Shown: positions 16,479 to 26,305, counted from the stretch's first letter. The stretch: 64,000 nucleotides of DNA from Enterococcus florum (GCF_004309355.1 NZ_BJCC01000013.1:62001-126000); one strand, 5' to 3'. Notes: a model not told the origin generated them from the sequence alone. Numbers and translations: made by a program.

Positions 16479-18353
16479 TTATGCTTCTTTACGTTGTGAA
16501 CGCATATATGCTGCGCCAACGATCGCGATCACTGCTACACCTAGTGCCATCATGATATAAACGCCCGCTCCACCAGTTGATGGCAAGCTGCCTTTTTGTT
16601 TATTGACTACTTCTTCAGGTGTTCCAGGAGTTGCCGCTAATGGGTCTGTACTGTCGAATGAGCCTTGTGTAACTTCGAATTCCACACGGTCCGTCAGCAA
16701 TACATATTTGTCAGTTGGTGTTTCTACTTCCTCTAGGTAGTAAGTGCCGTCCTTAAGCCCTTTGATGGTCACATATCCAGAAGTATCTGATTCATATTTC
16801 GTAGCATCTGCTTCATTCGTTACCCAAGATACTTCGCCGTCTGTACCGATCTTCAAGTATTTTGCTGAAGCGTCATCCGCGTCGCGAACAACAAATTTTG
16901 CGCCTTCTAATGCTTCTCCATCGTTTGATCCATCGACTTTTACAAAGTTGTATCCGCCAGTGTATACTTCGCTACCTGAACCTTCATCTGTATCGTGACC
17001 TGTATCAACTTTTGCCGTGTTGTTCACTTCATCACCTGGTGCGATGGTTTGTAATAGTTCCATTTTGTATGTCATCACCAATGTTGCATTTGGTTCCAAC
17101 AAGGCGATTCCGGCAGCTGTAAAGCTGACTTTGAATACACCCGTAGTTGTTTGATCCAATGTATAATGCGTTGGTGAAGCAAAGGTCGTCGTACCGTCTG
17201 TTAATGACAATGTAGTATCATCTAGTTCTAAATGAGCACCGTGCGTATCAGTGATTTCATATTTAACATAACGTGGAGCGTCATTTACACCATCGCCATC
17301 TGAATCGATCAGGTCTCTGATCCCGGTAGGAATCACTGTTTCTACTCGATAGTCGATCTTATCGCCGACGTTGACTGAACCACCGGTATTGGTTTTCTTC
17401 ACGTCGACATCATCATTTAAAATCGCATCGTTGCCGGTAAAATTCTTTGTCGTATTGGTTGCATCTAATGTAAATTGCTGATCGATCGCACCGTTTTGGA
17501 TCACGTAGCCTGGTTTAACAGTAACCTCTGTTAAATAGTACGTACCATATAGCAAACGATCTTCTGAGAATTTACCATCGCCATCTGTTGAGAATTTATG
17601 AGCATCCGATAGATTGGTTGACCAAGTAGGTGTGTCAGAACCATCAAATCCACTTAAGTATTCAGTACCTGCAGCATTGTACAATCCTTTTCTGTGGATG
17701 ACGAATTCCACGTCTTCCAAGGGAATTGGATCACCATCTTCATCTGTCAAGTTAGACAATTTTTCTACATTCACACCGGCAGTTTCAACGATGTTTTTCG
17801 GATACAAATGAATCGTCGTTAAATCTGTCGTGCCGTCAGAACCTTTCAATGGCAAAGCCACGACCATATTGTCTGCTTTCGTTACCCCAGCCATTGCTGT
17901 TTCCACGATAACGTAGACAGAATTTTTCCCGTTGGTCTTATCTGGCAATGCGCTGAAGGTCAAATCCCCTACAGAACCTGTTGTTGCAGTCGTTCCAGTG
18001 TCCACTGGTGTTTCTGCTGTATAATTTGCTGATTTTACTTCCGTCAATGCTTCATCCATCGTGTATTTACGTGCGGGTGAAGCCGTTGGATGAGTCGTAT
18101 TTAATAAGGTATAAAAATCATCTGTCACATTGTAGATTTTAAATTCAACCCCGCCGAAGCCGTCTGCTGAAGCAAATTCATTCATGACTTCCCCGGTATT
18201 TTGGATCGCTGTTTGTGCGGTATCAAACCGTTTCTTGTGCAGTGTGATATCAACTGTTCCAGCAGCCTCGGCTGTCAAGGTGGACCCTAACCCTAGAGCA
18301 AAGGGCAATAGTACCACTAATGCTGTTAGTATGGATAGTAATTTCTTTTTCAT
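16479..18353 (-). CDS. Major pilin subunit (SpaA/BcpA type), LPXTG
   Basis: The 624-residue backbone pilin has a signal peptide (about 1-30). A first domain ends at the pilin motif YPKN near residue 185, whose lysine receives the next subunit. Two or three isopeptide-forming Cna_B/fimbrial D2-type domains follow, with an E-box-like GTYYLEEVETP segment. The sorting signal LPSTGG starts near residue 590 with a hydrophobic stretch and a basic tail. Subunits are joined by the class C sortase encoded next. Its start codon overlaps the minor-pilin stop by four bases (ATGA), so the two are translationally coupled. GGAGG lies 11 bases ahead. Confidence 0.9.
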   Translation of the reverse strand: MKKKLLSILTALVVLLPFALGLGSTLTAEAAGTVDITLHKKRFDTAQTAIQNTGEVMNEFASADGFGGVEFKIYNVTDDFYTLLNTTHPTASPARKYTMDEALTEVKSANYTAETPVDTGTTATTGSVGDLTFSALPDKTNGKNSVYVIVETAMAGVTKADNMVVALPLKGSDGTTDLTTIHLYPKNIVETAGVNVEKLSNLTDEDGDPIPLEDVEFVIHRKGLYNAAGTEYLSGFDGSDTPTWSTNLSDAHKFSTDGDGKFSEDRLLYGTYYLTEVTVKPGYVIQNGAIDQQFTLDATNTTKNFTGNDAILNDDVDVKKTNTGGSVNVGDKIDYRVETVIPTGIRDLIDSDGDGVNDAPRYVKYEITDTHGAHLELDDTTLSLTDGTTTFASPTHYTLDQTTTGVFKVSFTAAGIALLEPNATLVMTYKMELLQTIAPGDEVNNTAKVDTGHDTDEGSGSEVYTGGYNFVKVDGSNDGEALEGAKFVVRDADDASAKYLKIGTDGEVSWVTNEADATKYESDTSGYVTIKGLKDGTYYLEEVETPTDKYVLLTDRVEFEVTQGSFDSTDPLAATPGTPEEVVNKQKGSLPSTGGAGVYIMMALGVAVIAIVGAAYMRSQRKEA

Positions 18354-19933
18354 TTTTTTTTGTTTCCTCCATTTTCATTGATTTGTTGCTTTTTCTTAAA
18401 CCAGAATAGACCAAGAACAAATGCGATGATCAGTGTTCCTGCTGCTACTCCGGCAGTCCCTAATTTTTCTCCCGTTTGAGGCAAGCTTTTGGACATTCTG
18501 TTTGTGACTGTTGTCGCATTAGTACCGCCTCTTCGGGGTGGATCGACAGAAGTCCCGGTATCCGGAAGCTTGCTGTTCACGACCTTCAAGATTCCTTCTG
18601 CCTGTGTTCCAGCAGAATAGGTATTCTTTTCTACCTTGAATTCAACAGGATCGCTCAATCGGCGGTAGCCGTTAGGTGCAACGACTTCCTCCAAGTAGTA
18701 CGTCCCATAAGCCAGTCCTCTGACTTCGAAGGCGCCTTCTTGATTAGAGGTTATTCGGAACAATTCCTGATCATTCAGCGAATCGGTCGTTTCCTTCCAG
18801 GTAAAGCGGTTGGTCAAGTACTGCTCTTTGCTGTTTCGAATCACAAAAGCAGCGCCATTCAGCGTTTTTTCCTGCTGATCGGCATCGACCTTGATAAATC
18901 GGTACCCGCCTGTATAGACTTCTTTCGAGCGGCTTTCCTCCTGCTGCTCATCTGTCGAATCATGATAGTGCAGCCGGATCGTATTGTAAAACGCCGCATC
19001 TGGTTCAGAACCTTCTGCTAACTTCAAATGATAGGTAAGAGTCAGCTCTGTGCCTTGATAGATTGCCAGTTGAGCAGGTTGAAACTCGATCACAAAGCCA
19101 TTGTCCTTCGCTGAGACCTGATAGATCGCAGGAGCTATCAGGTTCCCTTGATTATCTGTGAGTACGATTGAATCAAGCTCTGCCGTCAATTGCTTGTCTG
19201 GCAGATCTTCTACGCGAAAGTATTGGTAGCTTCCAATCATCGTAGGGATTGTCAAAACGGCTTTGTACTGGATCACTTCTCCATAAGCGAAGTCCTGATG
19301 CTTTTCTGACAGCTCCTTATGAATGTCAGGCAGCTCCATGACGATATCGTTTTTTGAGTAGACATGCACATGCTCTTCCTCTTCTTTGGTCGCTTCGTTC
19401 AAAACCGGAAAATGCATGATCACATTGTCGCTGGCCCCTGCATGCGGAACAGATCCCGTTTCTACAAATAAGTAGCTGGCATCATAGGTGCCGGACTTTT
19501 TCGCTAGGCTGGTTTGAAACACTCCATCGGTCTCGACCATCTTGCCTTCATCATTCGGGACTGCTTTTCGTCCCGTCATTCCCTTGCCGACAACCTGCAT
19601 TCCCGGGTAAGCAGAAAGCGATTGTCCAAGCGCAACGCCCGCAATATCTGCCTTAGTCACTTTCTTGACGGTCTCCATTGCATCTGCTAGTGAAGCCGTC
19701 GAATTTCTTAGATAGTTGGTAATATCGACCACTGTAAATTCTGCACCATTGATCCCCTGCTTTTCAGTCAACATCGTCTGATCGGTGGTGACCTCCGCAT
19801 TCTTGGTGACTTCCTTGTGCAGATAAACCGTTTGTGTTTCAACCGCCTGTGCGGTTTGTCCTAAAAACAAGAAAGTGCTTGCTGCTAGGAGAACGACCGT
19901 TAAGCAGGAAATGAAAAGAGTCAACCGTTTCAT
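18350..19933 (-). CDS. Minor pilin subunit, LPXTG
   Basis: This 527-residue protein has a signal peptide, a pilin-like N-terminal domain (HKEVTKNAEV, then YSKND near residue 195 where a YPKN-like motif would sit), Cna_B-type domains with the E-box-like GTYYLEEVVAPNGY, and the LPQTGE sorting signal with hydrophobic stretch and Lys-rich tail. A second LPDTG sits about 30 residues earlier. I chose the ATG at 19933, which directly follows the tip-pilin stop (TAAAATG) and has AAGGCAGGTG ahead; a TTG 30 bases earlier is less likely. It is probably a basal or ancillary subunit that ends the fibre on the wall. Confidence 0.85.
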   Translation of the reverse strand: MKRLTLFISCLTVVLLAASTFLFLGQTAQAVETQTVYLHKEVTKNAEVTTDQTMLTEKQGINGAEFTVVDITNYLRNSTASLADAMETVKKVTKADIAGVALGQSLSAYPGMQVVGKGMTGRKAVPNDEGKMVETDGVFQTSLAKKSGTYDASYLFVETGSVPHAGASDNVIMHFPVLNEATKEEEEHVHVYSKNDIVMELPDIHKELSEKHQDFAYGEVIQYKAVLTIPTMIGSYQYFRVEDLPDKQLTAELDSIVLTDNQGNLIAPAIYQVSAKDNGFVIEFQPAQLAIYQGTELTLTYHLKLAEGSEPDAAFYNTIRLHYHDSTDEQQEESRSKEVYTGGYRFIKVDADQQEKTLNGAAFVIRNSKEQYLTNRFTWKETTDSLNDQELFRITSNQEGAFEVRGLAYGTYYLEEVVAPNGYRRLSDPVEFKVEKNTYSAGTQAEGILKVVNSKLPDTGTSVDPPRRGGTNATTVTNRMSKSLPQTGEKLGTAGVAAGTLIIAFVLGLFWFKKKQQINENGGNKKK

Positions 19934-19934
19934 T

Positions 19935-22900
19935 TTAAACACCTGCCTTTCTGCAGTATTCAATGAAGCCTGCGCTCAGCAAGACCAGCACGATGATGCA
20001 GCTAGCCAAAATAATCTGTTGACGCAGTCCCTCACCGCCGGTCTCAGGCAGAGGCACTTTTCCACGCTGGTTGTTCACATGGATCGACAGCGTATTGCCT
20101 GTATTGAACTGTGCGGTAAATTGATTGGTTTCTTCGCCCGCTTGGTTCTTATAGGTAATCGCATATCCGGAATCATTGACTTCTTTCAGATGATACGTTT
20201 CCCCGTCGGTCAGAAGATCTGTCCAATCGGTGATTTTCGTGGATGCATCCGATAAATCTGTGTAAAAATCAATCTCAATTTCGGTATCCTTGGCAGTAAC
20301 TTCTGCTTTTCCGTAGGCAATGATCTGGTCATTGCTGTCCAGCAGATGGAAAGTAAAGGTCTCTCCTTCAAATACCCCATCTCCCGTCACCTTCTTGTAT
20401 CCTTTGAAATTGAAGGTGTCCTGATTTTCTGTCTGCAGGGTGATATTCTTCGTCGCATCGTTATACACGACTTCAAACTCGTTATGATTGGTCCCAGTTC
20501 CTCCTGAATACACAGGATGGTAATGCTGGGTCTCTGTTTCCACCAATCGGTAGGTATGGCCTTCCTCCAACACAGTTGAAAAATCAGTGATCGCATTGGC
20601 CGGATCGTAGTCAGCAGTCGTGAAGAAGGAAATAGCTTGCTGCTGGCCTTTTTGATTGATGGTAACTTTTCCATAAGCCACCGTTGGTTCGCTGCTGGCC
20701 GTCAAATCTTTTAATTCAAATTCATAGGTTTTGCCGGACGCCATAGCACCGGTTCCTTCTACTTTCTTGTTGGCGCCAAAATCGAAGGTATCCTTATTGG
20801 TTACGACAAATTCGATTTTGCCGCCATTTTCGTAATCTGCGGTATAGGTATTTCCTTCCGTCAGCTCACCAGCGCTGTCTTTGCCGTTGTAATAAGTCAC
20901 TTCATAGCCTTGATTATCTACCTCGACCAGCTCATAGGTCACCCCGTCTTCGAGAATGACTGTCTCTTGTCCATTGATCTCCATTTTCTTCCAATTGGTG
21001 ATCTCTGTCGTATACGCAGCATCCCGATAAAAGGTGATCTTTTTCCCTGTGTTTTTTCCATCGGTCGTGGTGATCTCTGTCTTGCCATAGGCAGCCACTG
21101 ACTGGTCGCGAGTATCTCTCAGTTCAAATTCGAACATCTTGTCTTCCAGCAGATCACCGATCCCCAAAATCTTTTTCTCTGCTTCGAGTTTGATCGGCTC
21201 CTTGTTGATGATGAAGAACCGCCAGCGATGATCTTGTCTGCTGTTGTATTTAAACTGGTTGGTCACCTTGCCATTGGTATCTTGAATATGGACCTCATAG
21301 CCGTCAGCACCTACTTCGTTGATGTAGTACCAGCGCCCATCGACCATAAATTGGCTCCAATGGTTTGGATCATCCTTATTCACATTCTCAATCGGTATCG
21401 TGTATGCGGCATCGCGATAAAATTTGATCTCCACCTCGACCCCTTTTTGAGTGACCTCCTGCACAGTTTTTCCATACGCGATGATATTGCCGTAGCGGTC
21501 AGAGATCGTAAACTCAAAAACCTTGCTTTCTGCTAGCTCGGTTCCTTCATCTCCAGAGACTTCTTTATACGCCTTTAGGAAATCGCCATCCACGTCTCCC
21601 CAGATGACTTCAATTTCCGTCTCTGTTTCTGCGTGTTCAGATTCATTCTCGTTGTATAAGAAATCAATGTCATTTTCATAGAGACCGGACCCATATTCTG
21701 GGACATCGATGTCGACCGTAAACCCGACTGTATAAGCCGAGATCGCACCGTTTGTCGGACTAGCGTCACTTTTTCCATAGATATCATGCAGCTGTGCTTT
21801 TTGAACATCAGTCAATGAATCGTCTTCATCAATGGCTTGATGGATATCTGCATTTGGAAAATCAACATAGTCTCGTTTTAGATCATCGTAATAATGCGTC
21901 GAGCCTGGCAACGTTCCAAATGCAATAAGCACCGTCTCTGTTCCGTCCGCGTGGGTATAAACCCCGTAGGCTCTTTGCTGCCCGTTATTATCGGGATACT
22001 CTTGCACATAATCTTGGAACTCATCATAAGTCATTGCTCCTTGATCCAGCTTGGTAAAAGAAGAAGGATTCCCGTTGGTTCCCCCCTCTTTTTCAATCTC
22101 GAAATTGGAGAAATTGATTTTCTGAGGCACCCCTTCGATATTCTCACCGATCTGTCGATCCCCCATGCGTGAACCTACAGCATCTGTCGTGATAATATAA
22201 GTAGGAACGGTCACGCTTAAGGAGTTTTCTCTGAAATGCGTGCCGGGGACCAAATGATCGACCAGAAGTCCTTTTTGTTTATCGAGAATCTTGGTCGTGC
22301 CTTGATCTTGGGTGTAATTATCGAAGACCTGCCCATAATCCAAATAGTTGACCAATGAAGACCAATGGATCGCATTCTCTCCATTAAGAGGTTTGCCTTT
22401 TTTGTTCAGATATTTCGATTCATCTGGGAACGGACGATCCTCTGGAGGATACTGGGTGGGATCTGGTCCAGGTGTAACTTCTAGTTCTGGTCCTTTTCCA
22501 TTTCCGCCACCATCGATTCCTGTACCTTCTTTTCGTGCGACTGCCCACATTTCAAGGTAGCCGTCATACAAGCGGTCTTGCTCGATCGCCCGCTCGCAAA
22601 GCGTGAAGATGACTTTGCCACCCTCTATCTTGTATGCCAGCATTGGATCATCGCTTTCTCCTTTAGGTAGGTACCCTGAAGTATTGAAATAATCAAAATT
22701 CCAATCATTGGGAACCGTGATCTCAAACGTGTCGCCCACCTGAGCCCCCTCAGGCAATGGGTCAAGCTCAAAATCCATTCGAATGTAAATTTGCTGACCC
22801 GTCTCAACGCTCGTTCCTCCACCTGGTCTTTTTTCAACAATATAATCAGTAATATTTATTTCAGAAGTCCAATCAGCTGCCAACGCTTTTTTCGGATGGA

Positions 22901-22976
22901 CGCCAAAGATTCCTACTATAAAAGTGCTGAGTAATAGTATCACCATGGAAAGAACTTTTATTCGTTGCTTTTTCAC
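19935..22976 (-). CDS. Large tip pilin/adhesin, LPXTG
   Basis: The protein is 1013 residues from a GTG start at 22976, chosen because GGGGAGG sits five bases before it; an upstream ATG at 23024 lacks a site. It has a signal peptide, then about 430 residues resembling the two-domain Ig-like (DEv-IgG, collagen/fibrinogen-binding) adhesin fold. Four repeats of about 120 residues follow, each with a K-V-x-G...F-x-F-x-L...AYGK-x pattern, likely isopeptide-stabilised stalk modules. The sorting signal is LPETGGE. No von Willebrand A domain is seen, unlike EbpA. First gene of the pilus operon, it is presumably the tip adhesin; the host ligand is unknown. Confidence 0.85.
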   Translation of the reverse strand: MKKQRIKVLSMVILLLSTFIVGIFGVHPKKALAADWTSEINITDYIVEKRPGGGTSVETGQQIYIRMDFELDPLPEGAQVGDTFEITVPNDWNFDYFNTSGYLPKGESDDPMLAYKIEGGKVIFTLCERAIEQDRLYDGYLEMWAVARKEGTGIDGGGNGKGPELEVTPGPDPTQYPPEDRPFPDESKYLNKKGKPLNGENAIHWSSLVNYLDYGQVFDNYTQDQGTTKILDKQKGLLVDHLVPGTHFRENSLSVTVPTYIITTDAVGSRMGDRQIGENIEGVPQKINFSNFEIEKEGGTNGNPSSFTKLDQGAMTYDEFQDYVQEYPDNNGQQRAYGVYTHADGTETVLIAFGTLPGSTHYYDDLKRDYVDFPNADIHQAIDEDDSLTDVQKAQLHDIYGKSDASPTNGAISAYTVGFTVDIDVPEYGSGLYENDIDFLYNENESEHAETETEIEVIWGDVDGDFLKAYKEVSGDEGTELAESKVFEFTISDRYGNIIAYGKTVQEVTQKGVEVEIKFYRDAAYTIPIENVNKDDPNHWSQFMVDGRWYYINEVGADGYEVHIQDTNGKVTNQFKYNSRQDHRWRFFIINKEPIKLEAEKKILGIGDLLEDKMFEFELRDTRDQSVAAYGKTEITTTDGKNTGKKITFYRDAAYTTEITNWKKMEINGQETVILEDGVTYELVEVDNQGYEVTYYNGKDSAGELTEGNTYTADYENGGKIEFVVTNKDTFDFGANKKVEGTGAMASGKTYEFELKDLTASSEPTVAYGKVTINQKGQQQAISFFTTADYDPANAITDFSTVLEEGHTYRLVETETQHYHPVYSGGTGTNHNEFEVVYNDATKNITLQTENQDTFNFKGYKKVTGDGVFEGETFTFHLLDSNDQIIAYGKAEVTAKDTEIEIDFYTDLSDASTKITDWTDLLTDGETYHLKEVNDSGYAITYKNQAGEETNQFTAQFNTGNTLSIHVNNQRGKVPLPETGGEGLRQQIILASCIIVLVLLSAGFIEYCRKAGV

Positions 22977-23098
22977 ATCTACCTCCCCTTTAAACACTAA
23001 AGATTGTAATGATTTTAATTTCAAAAACAGTATAGAATAATAAATTAATGAACTTTAAAATTCTTCATGAATAGCAATTATTTGAATTTAAACGTTGG

Positions 23099-23153
23099 AA
23101 TTAACGAAAAAAACAACGCTTATGCCTCATAAGCGTTGAACAACCCGTTAATT
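23099..23153 (-). promoter_or_regulatory. Terminator-like hairpin in the pilus operon leader
   Basis: AACGCTTATG (23115-23124) pairs perfectly with CATAAGCGTT (23128-23137), and leftward reading then meets a run of seven Ts. An outer AATTAACG/CGTTAATT pair (23099-23106, 23146-23153) encloses it. The hairpin lies about 120 bases before the first pilin start on the operon strand, with no minus-strand gene upstream, so it looks like an attenuator in the leader. The rest of 22977-23586 is AT-rich intergenic DNA with no gene I can support. Confidence 0.55.
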
Positions 23154-23586
23154 ATTTAACTATTTTATTCTTTTAAACTTTTTTTTTATTTTTCTGCAAC
23201 CATTTGTTAAATATTCTACTGATTTCTTCTTAAATGCTGCTGTTTGATTTTACTGATTCTAATTTTAGATACTGCCAGATTTCTTTTTATCATCCTAAAG
23301 TAGCCTGTGCAAAAAGATATCCGAAATGAATTGTCATTGAAAAAAACAAAGAAAACCAATTTCATTTCATGAATAGGCGCTCTTTCTTTTCACGCTGATC
23401 ACTTTATGTGAAAAAACAACAGGAATAAAACCAACTTTTTGATCTTTTTTATATAAATGTAATTATTTTAAATGATTATATGTTTATTTGATGCGCATTG
23501 CTATATAATTAGAGAGGACTAATTATTAATTATCCATTGGATTTTAAGTCACGGCTATTCATATTTCAAGCAAAGGATCCATTAAA

Positions 23587-25080
23587 ATGATTTATTTTTA
23601 TAGCGAAAATATGACAAAAGGTATGTTTGTTCTCACCTACCTTTTTCAAATGACACCATCCTTAATTTTTTATTTGACGATCTTAAAATATCTTTTCCCG
23701 ACAAAGATCTCTCGTTTTTCAATTGGCTTGACGATGATTGCTACTTATAATTTGGGATGGATCTTCATGAAGATCGTTCAATACTCCTTTCAAGAGGTCT
23801 TGACGATCCACAATAATTTCAGCATCGTCTGTCAATTTGCTGTGATGCTGATTCTTTACGTCGTCTTTAATCGAGGAGACCGCCTTTTTCTGACGAACTT
23901 GCTGACTGTCACCTGTTTTGCCTTTTTAGCGGTGAGTTCCTTCGAGTATCTTCGGATGTTTTTATTGAGTACGAAGGCGCCGATTTTTTCGATTGGGATC
24001 ATCAACTGGTATTTGCTTCTTTGGCTGGCATTTCTGCCTTTGCTGAGACGATTTTTAAACTGGTTAAGAACTCACATCCTCGCAGCTCCCACGACGATGC
24101 TCGTGTTGATGTGGACCCTGTGGATCGCGATAGACTTGTTCGTATTTTTTGTTCAGATCTATGCGGTCACTGAACCCACTAAGTACCCAGGATACTCTTC
24201 CGTGATTTTTCTATCGGAAAGCTTTATCGGACGTTCAATGATCCAGTCTTTGATTCCATCGGCTTTTTTCATTATTGAACCGCTTTATCAGACGTACACG
24301 GTGAACATGATCCTGATCGTGCAAAATGCGCTGGCCGCAGGCGCCTTCATCTTTTTGCTTTTCCTGAATCGACGCTCCAAGCTGCAGCTGGCCCACCAGG
24401 AACAAATGCAATATGAATTAACTCAATATGTAAAAAACTTGGAAAAAATGACCCAGGATATTCGGAAAAACCATCATGACTTCAGCAATATTCTCTTTTC
24501 CTTAGGAGGGTATATCTATCAGCCGACGATCGATCAAAAAGAACTGAAAAGCTATTTTGAATCGGTCACTCAAACCTTCGAGGCAGATTACGATTACTTT
24601 TTAGAGACCTCCAAGCTTGGAAATTTGGAAATCCCTGAATTGAAGACTTTGATTTTCACAAAATTGGTCGACGCAAAAAAACAAAACATCTCGTTTACGA
24701 TCGAGATCGATACGAAAATCTCCTCGTTAGGTATTTCAGGCGTCAACTTGTCGCGGATCTTCGGGATTCTGCTGGACAATGCCCTTGAGGCTGCTGCAGA
24801 AAGTGAGGTACCTCAAGTCTGTTTGGCATTTATCAATGAACCCGCTTCTTATGTTTGTATGATCGTAAATTCGACCAAACACAAGAATATCCACTCGCTT
24901 TTAACGCAAGACAGTTTCTCTACCAAAGGAGAATCCCGCGGACTGGGCCTGTCGATTGTCCGAAAAATCGTTCAAAGCTATTCCGGTATTCTGACGATGC
25001 GGACTTCACAAAAACACGATCAAGTGTTTCAAACCCTGATTTTTGCGAAACCAAATAACTCAGATACCCCTAACGCATAA
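23587..25080 (+). CDS. AgrC/ComD-type (HPK10) sensor histidine kinase
   Basis: This 497-residue protein has six or seven membrane segments over residues 10-265, a short coiled linker, and a GHKL kinase core. The HPK10 phosphorylation motif HHDFSN has H297 followed by D298, the N-box is DNALEAA, and the G-box is GLGLSIV. These kinases usually sense peptide pheromones at the membrane and pass phosphate to a LytTR regulator, here encoded just downstream. A TATAAT at 23504-23509 may be its promoter. It is divergent from the pilus operon. No pheromone or processing gene (AgrD/AgrB type) adjoins it. Confidence 0.88.
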   Translation: MIYFYSENMTKGMFVLTYLFQMTPSLIFYLTILKYLFPTKISRFSIGLTMIATYNLGWIFMKIVQYSFQEVLTIHNNFSIVCQFAVMLILYVVFNRGDRLFLTNLLTVTCFAFLAVSSFEYLRMFLLSTKAPIFSIGIINWYLLLWLAFLPLLRRFLNWLRTHILAAPTTMLVLMWTLWIAIDLFVFFVQIYAVTEPTKYPGYSSVIFLSESFIGRSMIQSLIPSAFFIIEPLYQTYTVNMILIVQNALAAGAFIFLLFLNRRSKLQLAHQEQMQYELTQYVKNLEKMTQDIRKNHHDFSNILFSLGGYIYQPTIDQKELKSYFESVTQTFEADYDYFLETSKLGNLEIPELKTLIFTKLVDAKKQNISFTIEIDTKISSLGISGVNLSRIFGILLDNALEAAAESEVPQVCLAFINEPASYVCMIVNSTKHKNIHSLLTQDSFSTKGESRGLGLSIVRKIVQSYSGILTMRTSQKHDQVFQTLIFAKPNNSDTPNA

Positions 25081-25165
25081 GCTGGCCGCTGGATTAAACT
25101 TAGTTCGTTGAAAAGACCCTTTTGACCATTTATAAACCAAATTGCCTATTTTGAGGAGGAACCAT

Positions 25166-25930
25166 ATGGCCATTAAAATCTATATCGTAGAGGACAATCC
25201 AGCCCAACGCGAAAAGCTGGAGCAAGCCATCAAAGACTATCAGCTGTTTTCGGATTGGGAGCTGGAGCTGGCCTACAGTACCGGCTCTGGAGAAGCGCTG
25301 TTGAGAAATATTGACCGAAGCAATCAATGGAACATCTATTTTTTGGATATCAACCTAGAGGAAAGTGACGAAGTAAACAACGGATTCATCGTCGCACAAA
25401 AAATCCGTGCCTTCGATCCCTTTGGCTTCATCATCTTTGTGACTATCCGTTCCGAACTGAGTTTTTTGACCTTCCAGTACCGTGTGCAGGCACTGGATTT
25501 CATCATCAAAGACCCCTCCGTGGACATTCGCGAACGGCTGTATTCCTGTTTGAGAACCGTTAAGCAGCGTCTGGACCTGCTAAGCCAAAGCCAAACCATG
25601 CGCCTTAACACCGGAAATGAGATTATGACCTTTTTAGTCGAAGATATCCTCTACTTTTCTTCCAATAAGGGCCATATCCTAACCATGGTCACACGGCAAA
25701 ACGACTACATGATCTACCAAGAGACCTTGAACGAACTAGAAACCAAGCTCAGCGAACATTTCCTGCGCTGCCATCGCGGCTTTCTGATCAACACCAAGGC
25801 CATCACCCACATCGCAAAAGTCTTTGGCACGGTCGTCTTGGAAGATGGAAGCTCCATCCCCGTCTCCGTCAGAAAACGTTCTGCATTGAAAGCACTGAAA
25901 TCGAATTTGGTGCTGGACAGCCTATCCTAA
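25166..25930 (+). CDS. AgrA-type LytTR response regulator
   Basis: This 254-residue protein has a receiver domain (residues 1-125) with acidic pocket YIVEDN and phosphorylation site D61 in YFLDINLEES, then a LytTR DNA-binding domain (about 145-250) containing LVEDILYFSSNKGH and HRGFLINTKAI. I chose the ATG at 25166, directly behind GAGGAGG; an upstream ATG at 25142 has no site. It is the partner of the preceding kinase, 85 bases away. The nearest candidate target is the divergent pilus operon, but I could not find a convincing LytTR repeat pair there. Confidence 0.9.
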   Translation: MAIKIYIVEDNPAQREKLEQAIKDYQLFSDWELELAYSTGSGEALLRNIDRSNQWNIYFLDINLEESDEVNNGFIVAQKIRAFDPFGFIIFVTIRSELSFLTFQYRVQALDFIIKDPSVDIRERLYSCLRTVKQRLDLLSQSQTMRLNTGNEIMTFLVEDILYFSSNKGHILTMVTRQNDYMIYQETLNELETKLSEHFLRCHRGFLINTKAITHIAKVFGTVVLEDGSSIPVSVRKRSALKALKSNLVLDSLS

Positions 25931-25935
25931 AATAA

Positions 25936-25985
25936 AAAAGAGAGTTGAATCAAACAACACACAGTCTGCTGGTTCAACTCTTTTT
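25936..25985. terminator. Terminator of the two-component system
   Basis: AGAGTTGAA (25941-25949) pairs with TTCAACTCT (25973-25981), flanked by A-run and T-run, directly after the response-regulator stop. Confidence 0.85.
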
Positions 25986-26123
25986 ATTCACTTTCTTTCG
26001 TCTTTTGAAAGTGATCTTTTTAAGAAACATACTAGTAAAACGCCGAAACCACCACATAGCCTTTTCCTCACTGTGACTGGATGATTTCCTCCCGGCGTAC
26101 TTGTCGACCTTATTTTTCTCCAA
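25974..26123 (-). other. Candidate small basic peptide gene
   Basis: The stretch 25931-26360 has no large gene. On the minus strand a frame runs from a TTG at 26123 (49 residues) or an ATG at 26057 (27 residues, with GAGG eight bases ahead) to a stop inside the terminator arm. The peptide begins MWWFRRFTSMFLKK and is strongly cationic with an aromatic start. It could be a membrane-active or signalling peptide, a gene-end remnant, or chance. Confidence 0.22.
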
Positions 26124-26305
26124 GATTCTGAATTACGATTTTCGATTCCGTCGAGCAGCTGGATCATTCAGTATTCTGTTGCTATTGATTTGTTTTTGTT
26201 ATCATTTTAATTTCACATTATCCATCTATCCCCCTACTTATTTCACTTTATTTTTGCTCATATATACTAAATAATCCGCCAACCATCATTCATCTATAAC
26301 ACATT

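Noticed and set aside
23216-23365. A 49-codon minus-strand frame (MKLVFFVFFNDNS start) upstream of the pilus operon, as a pheromone gene
   Set aside because: There is no convincing ribosome-binding site, the composition is that of AT-rich DNA, and it resembles no AgrD-type precursor.
22977-23586. LytTR-type paired binding sites controlling the pilus promoter
   Set aside because: Isolated CGTTAA-like hexamers occur, but I could not find a pair with the expected spacing.
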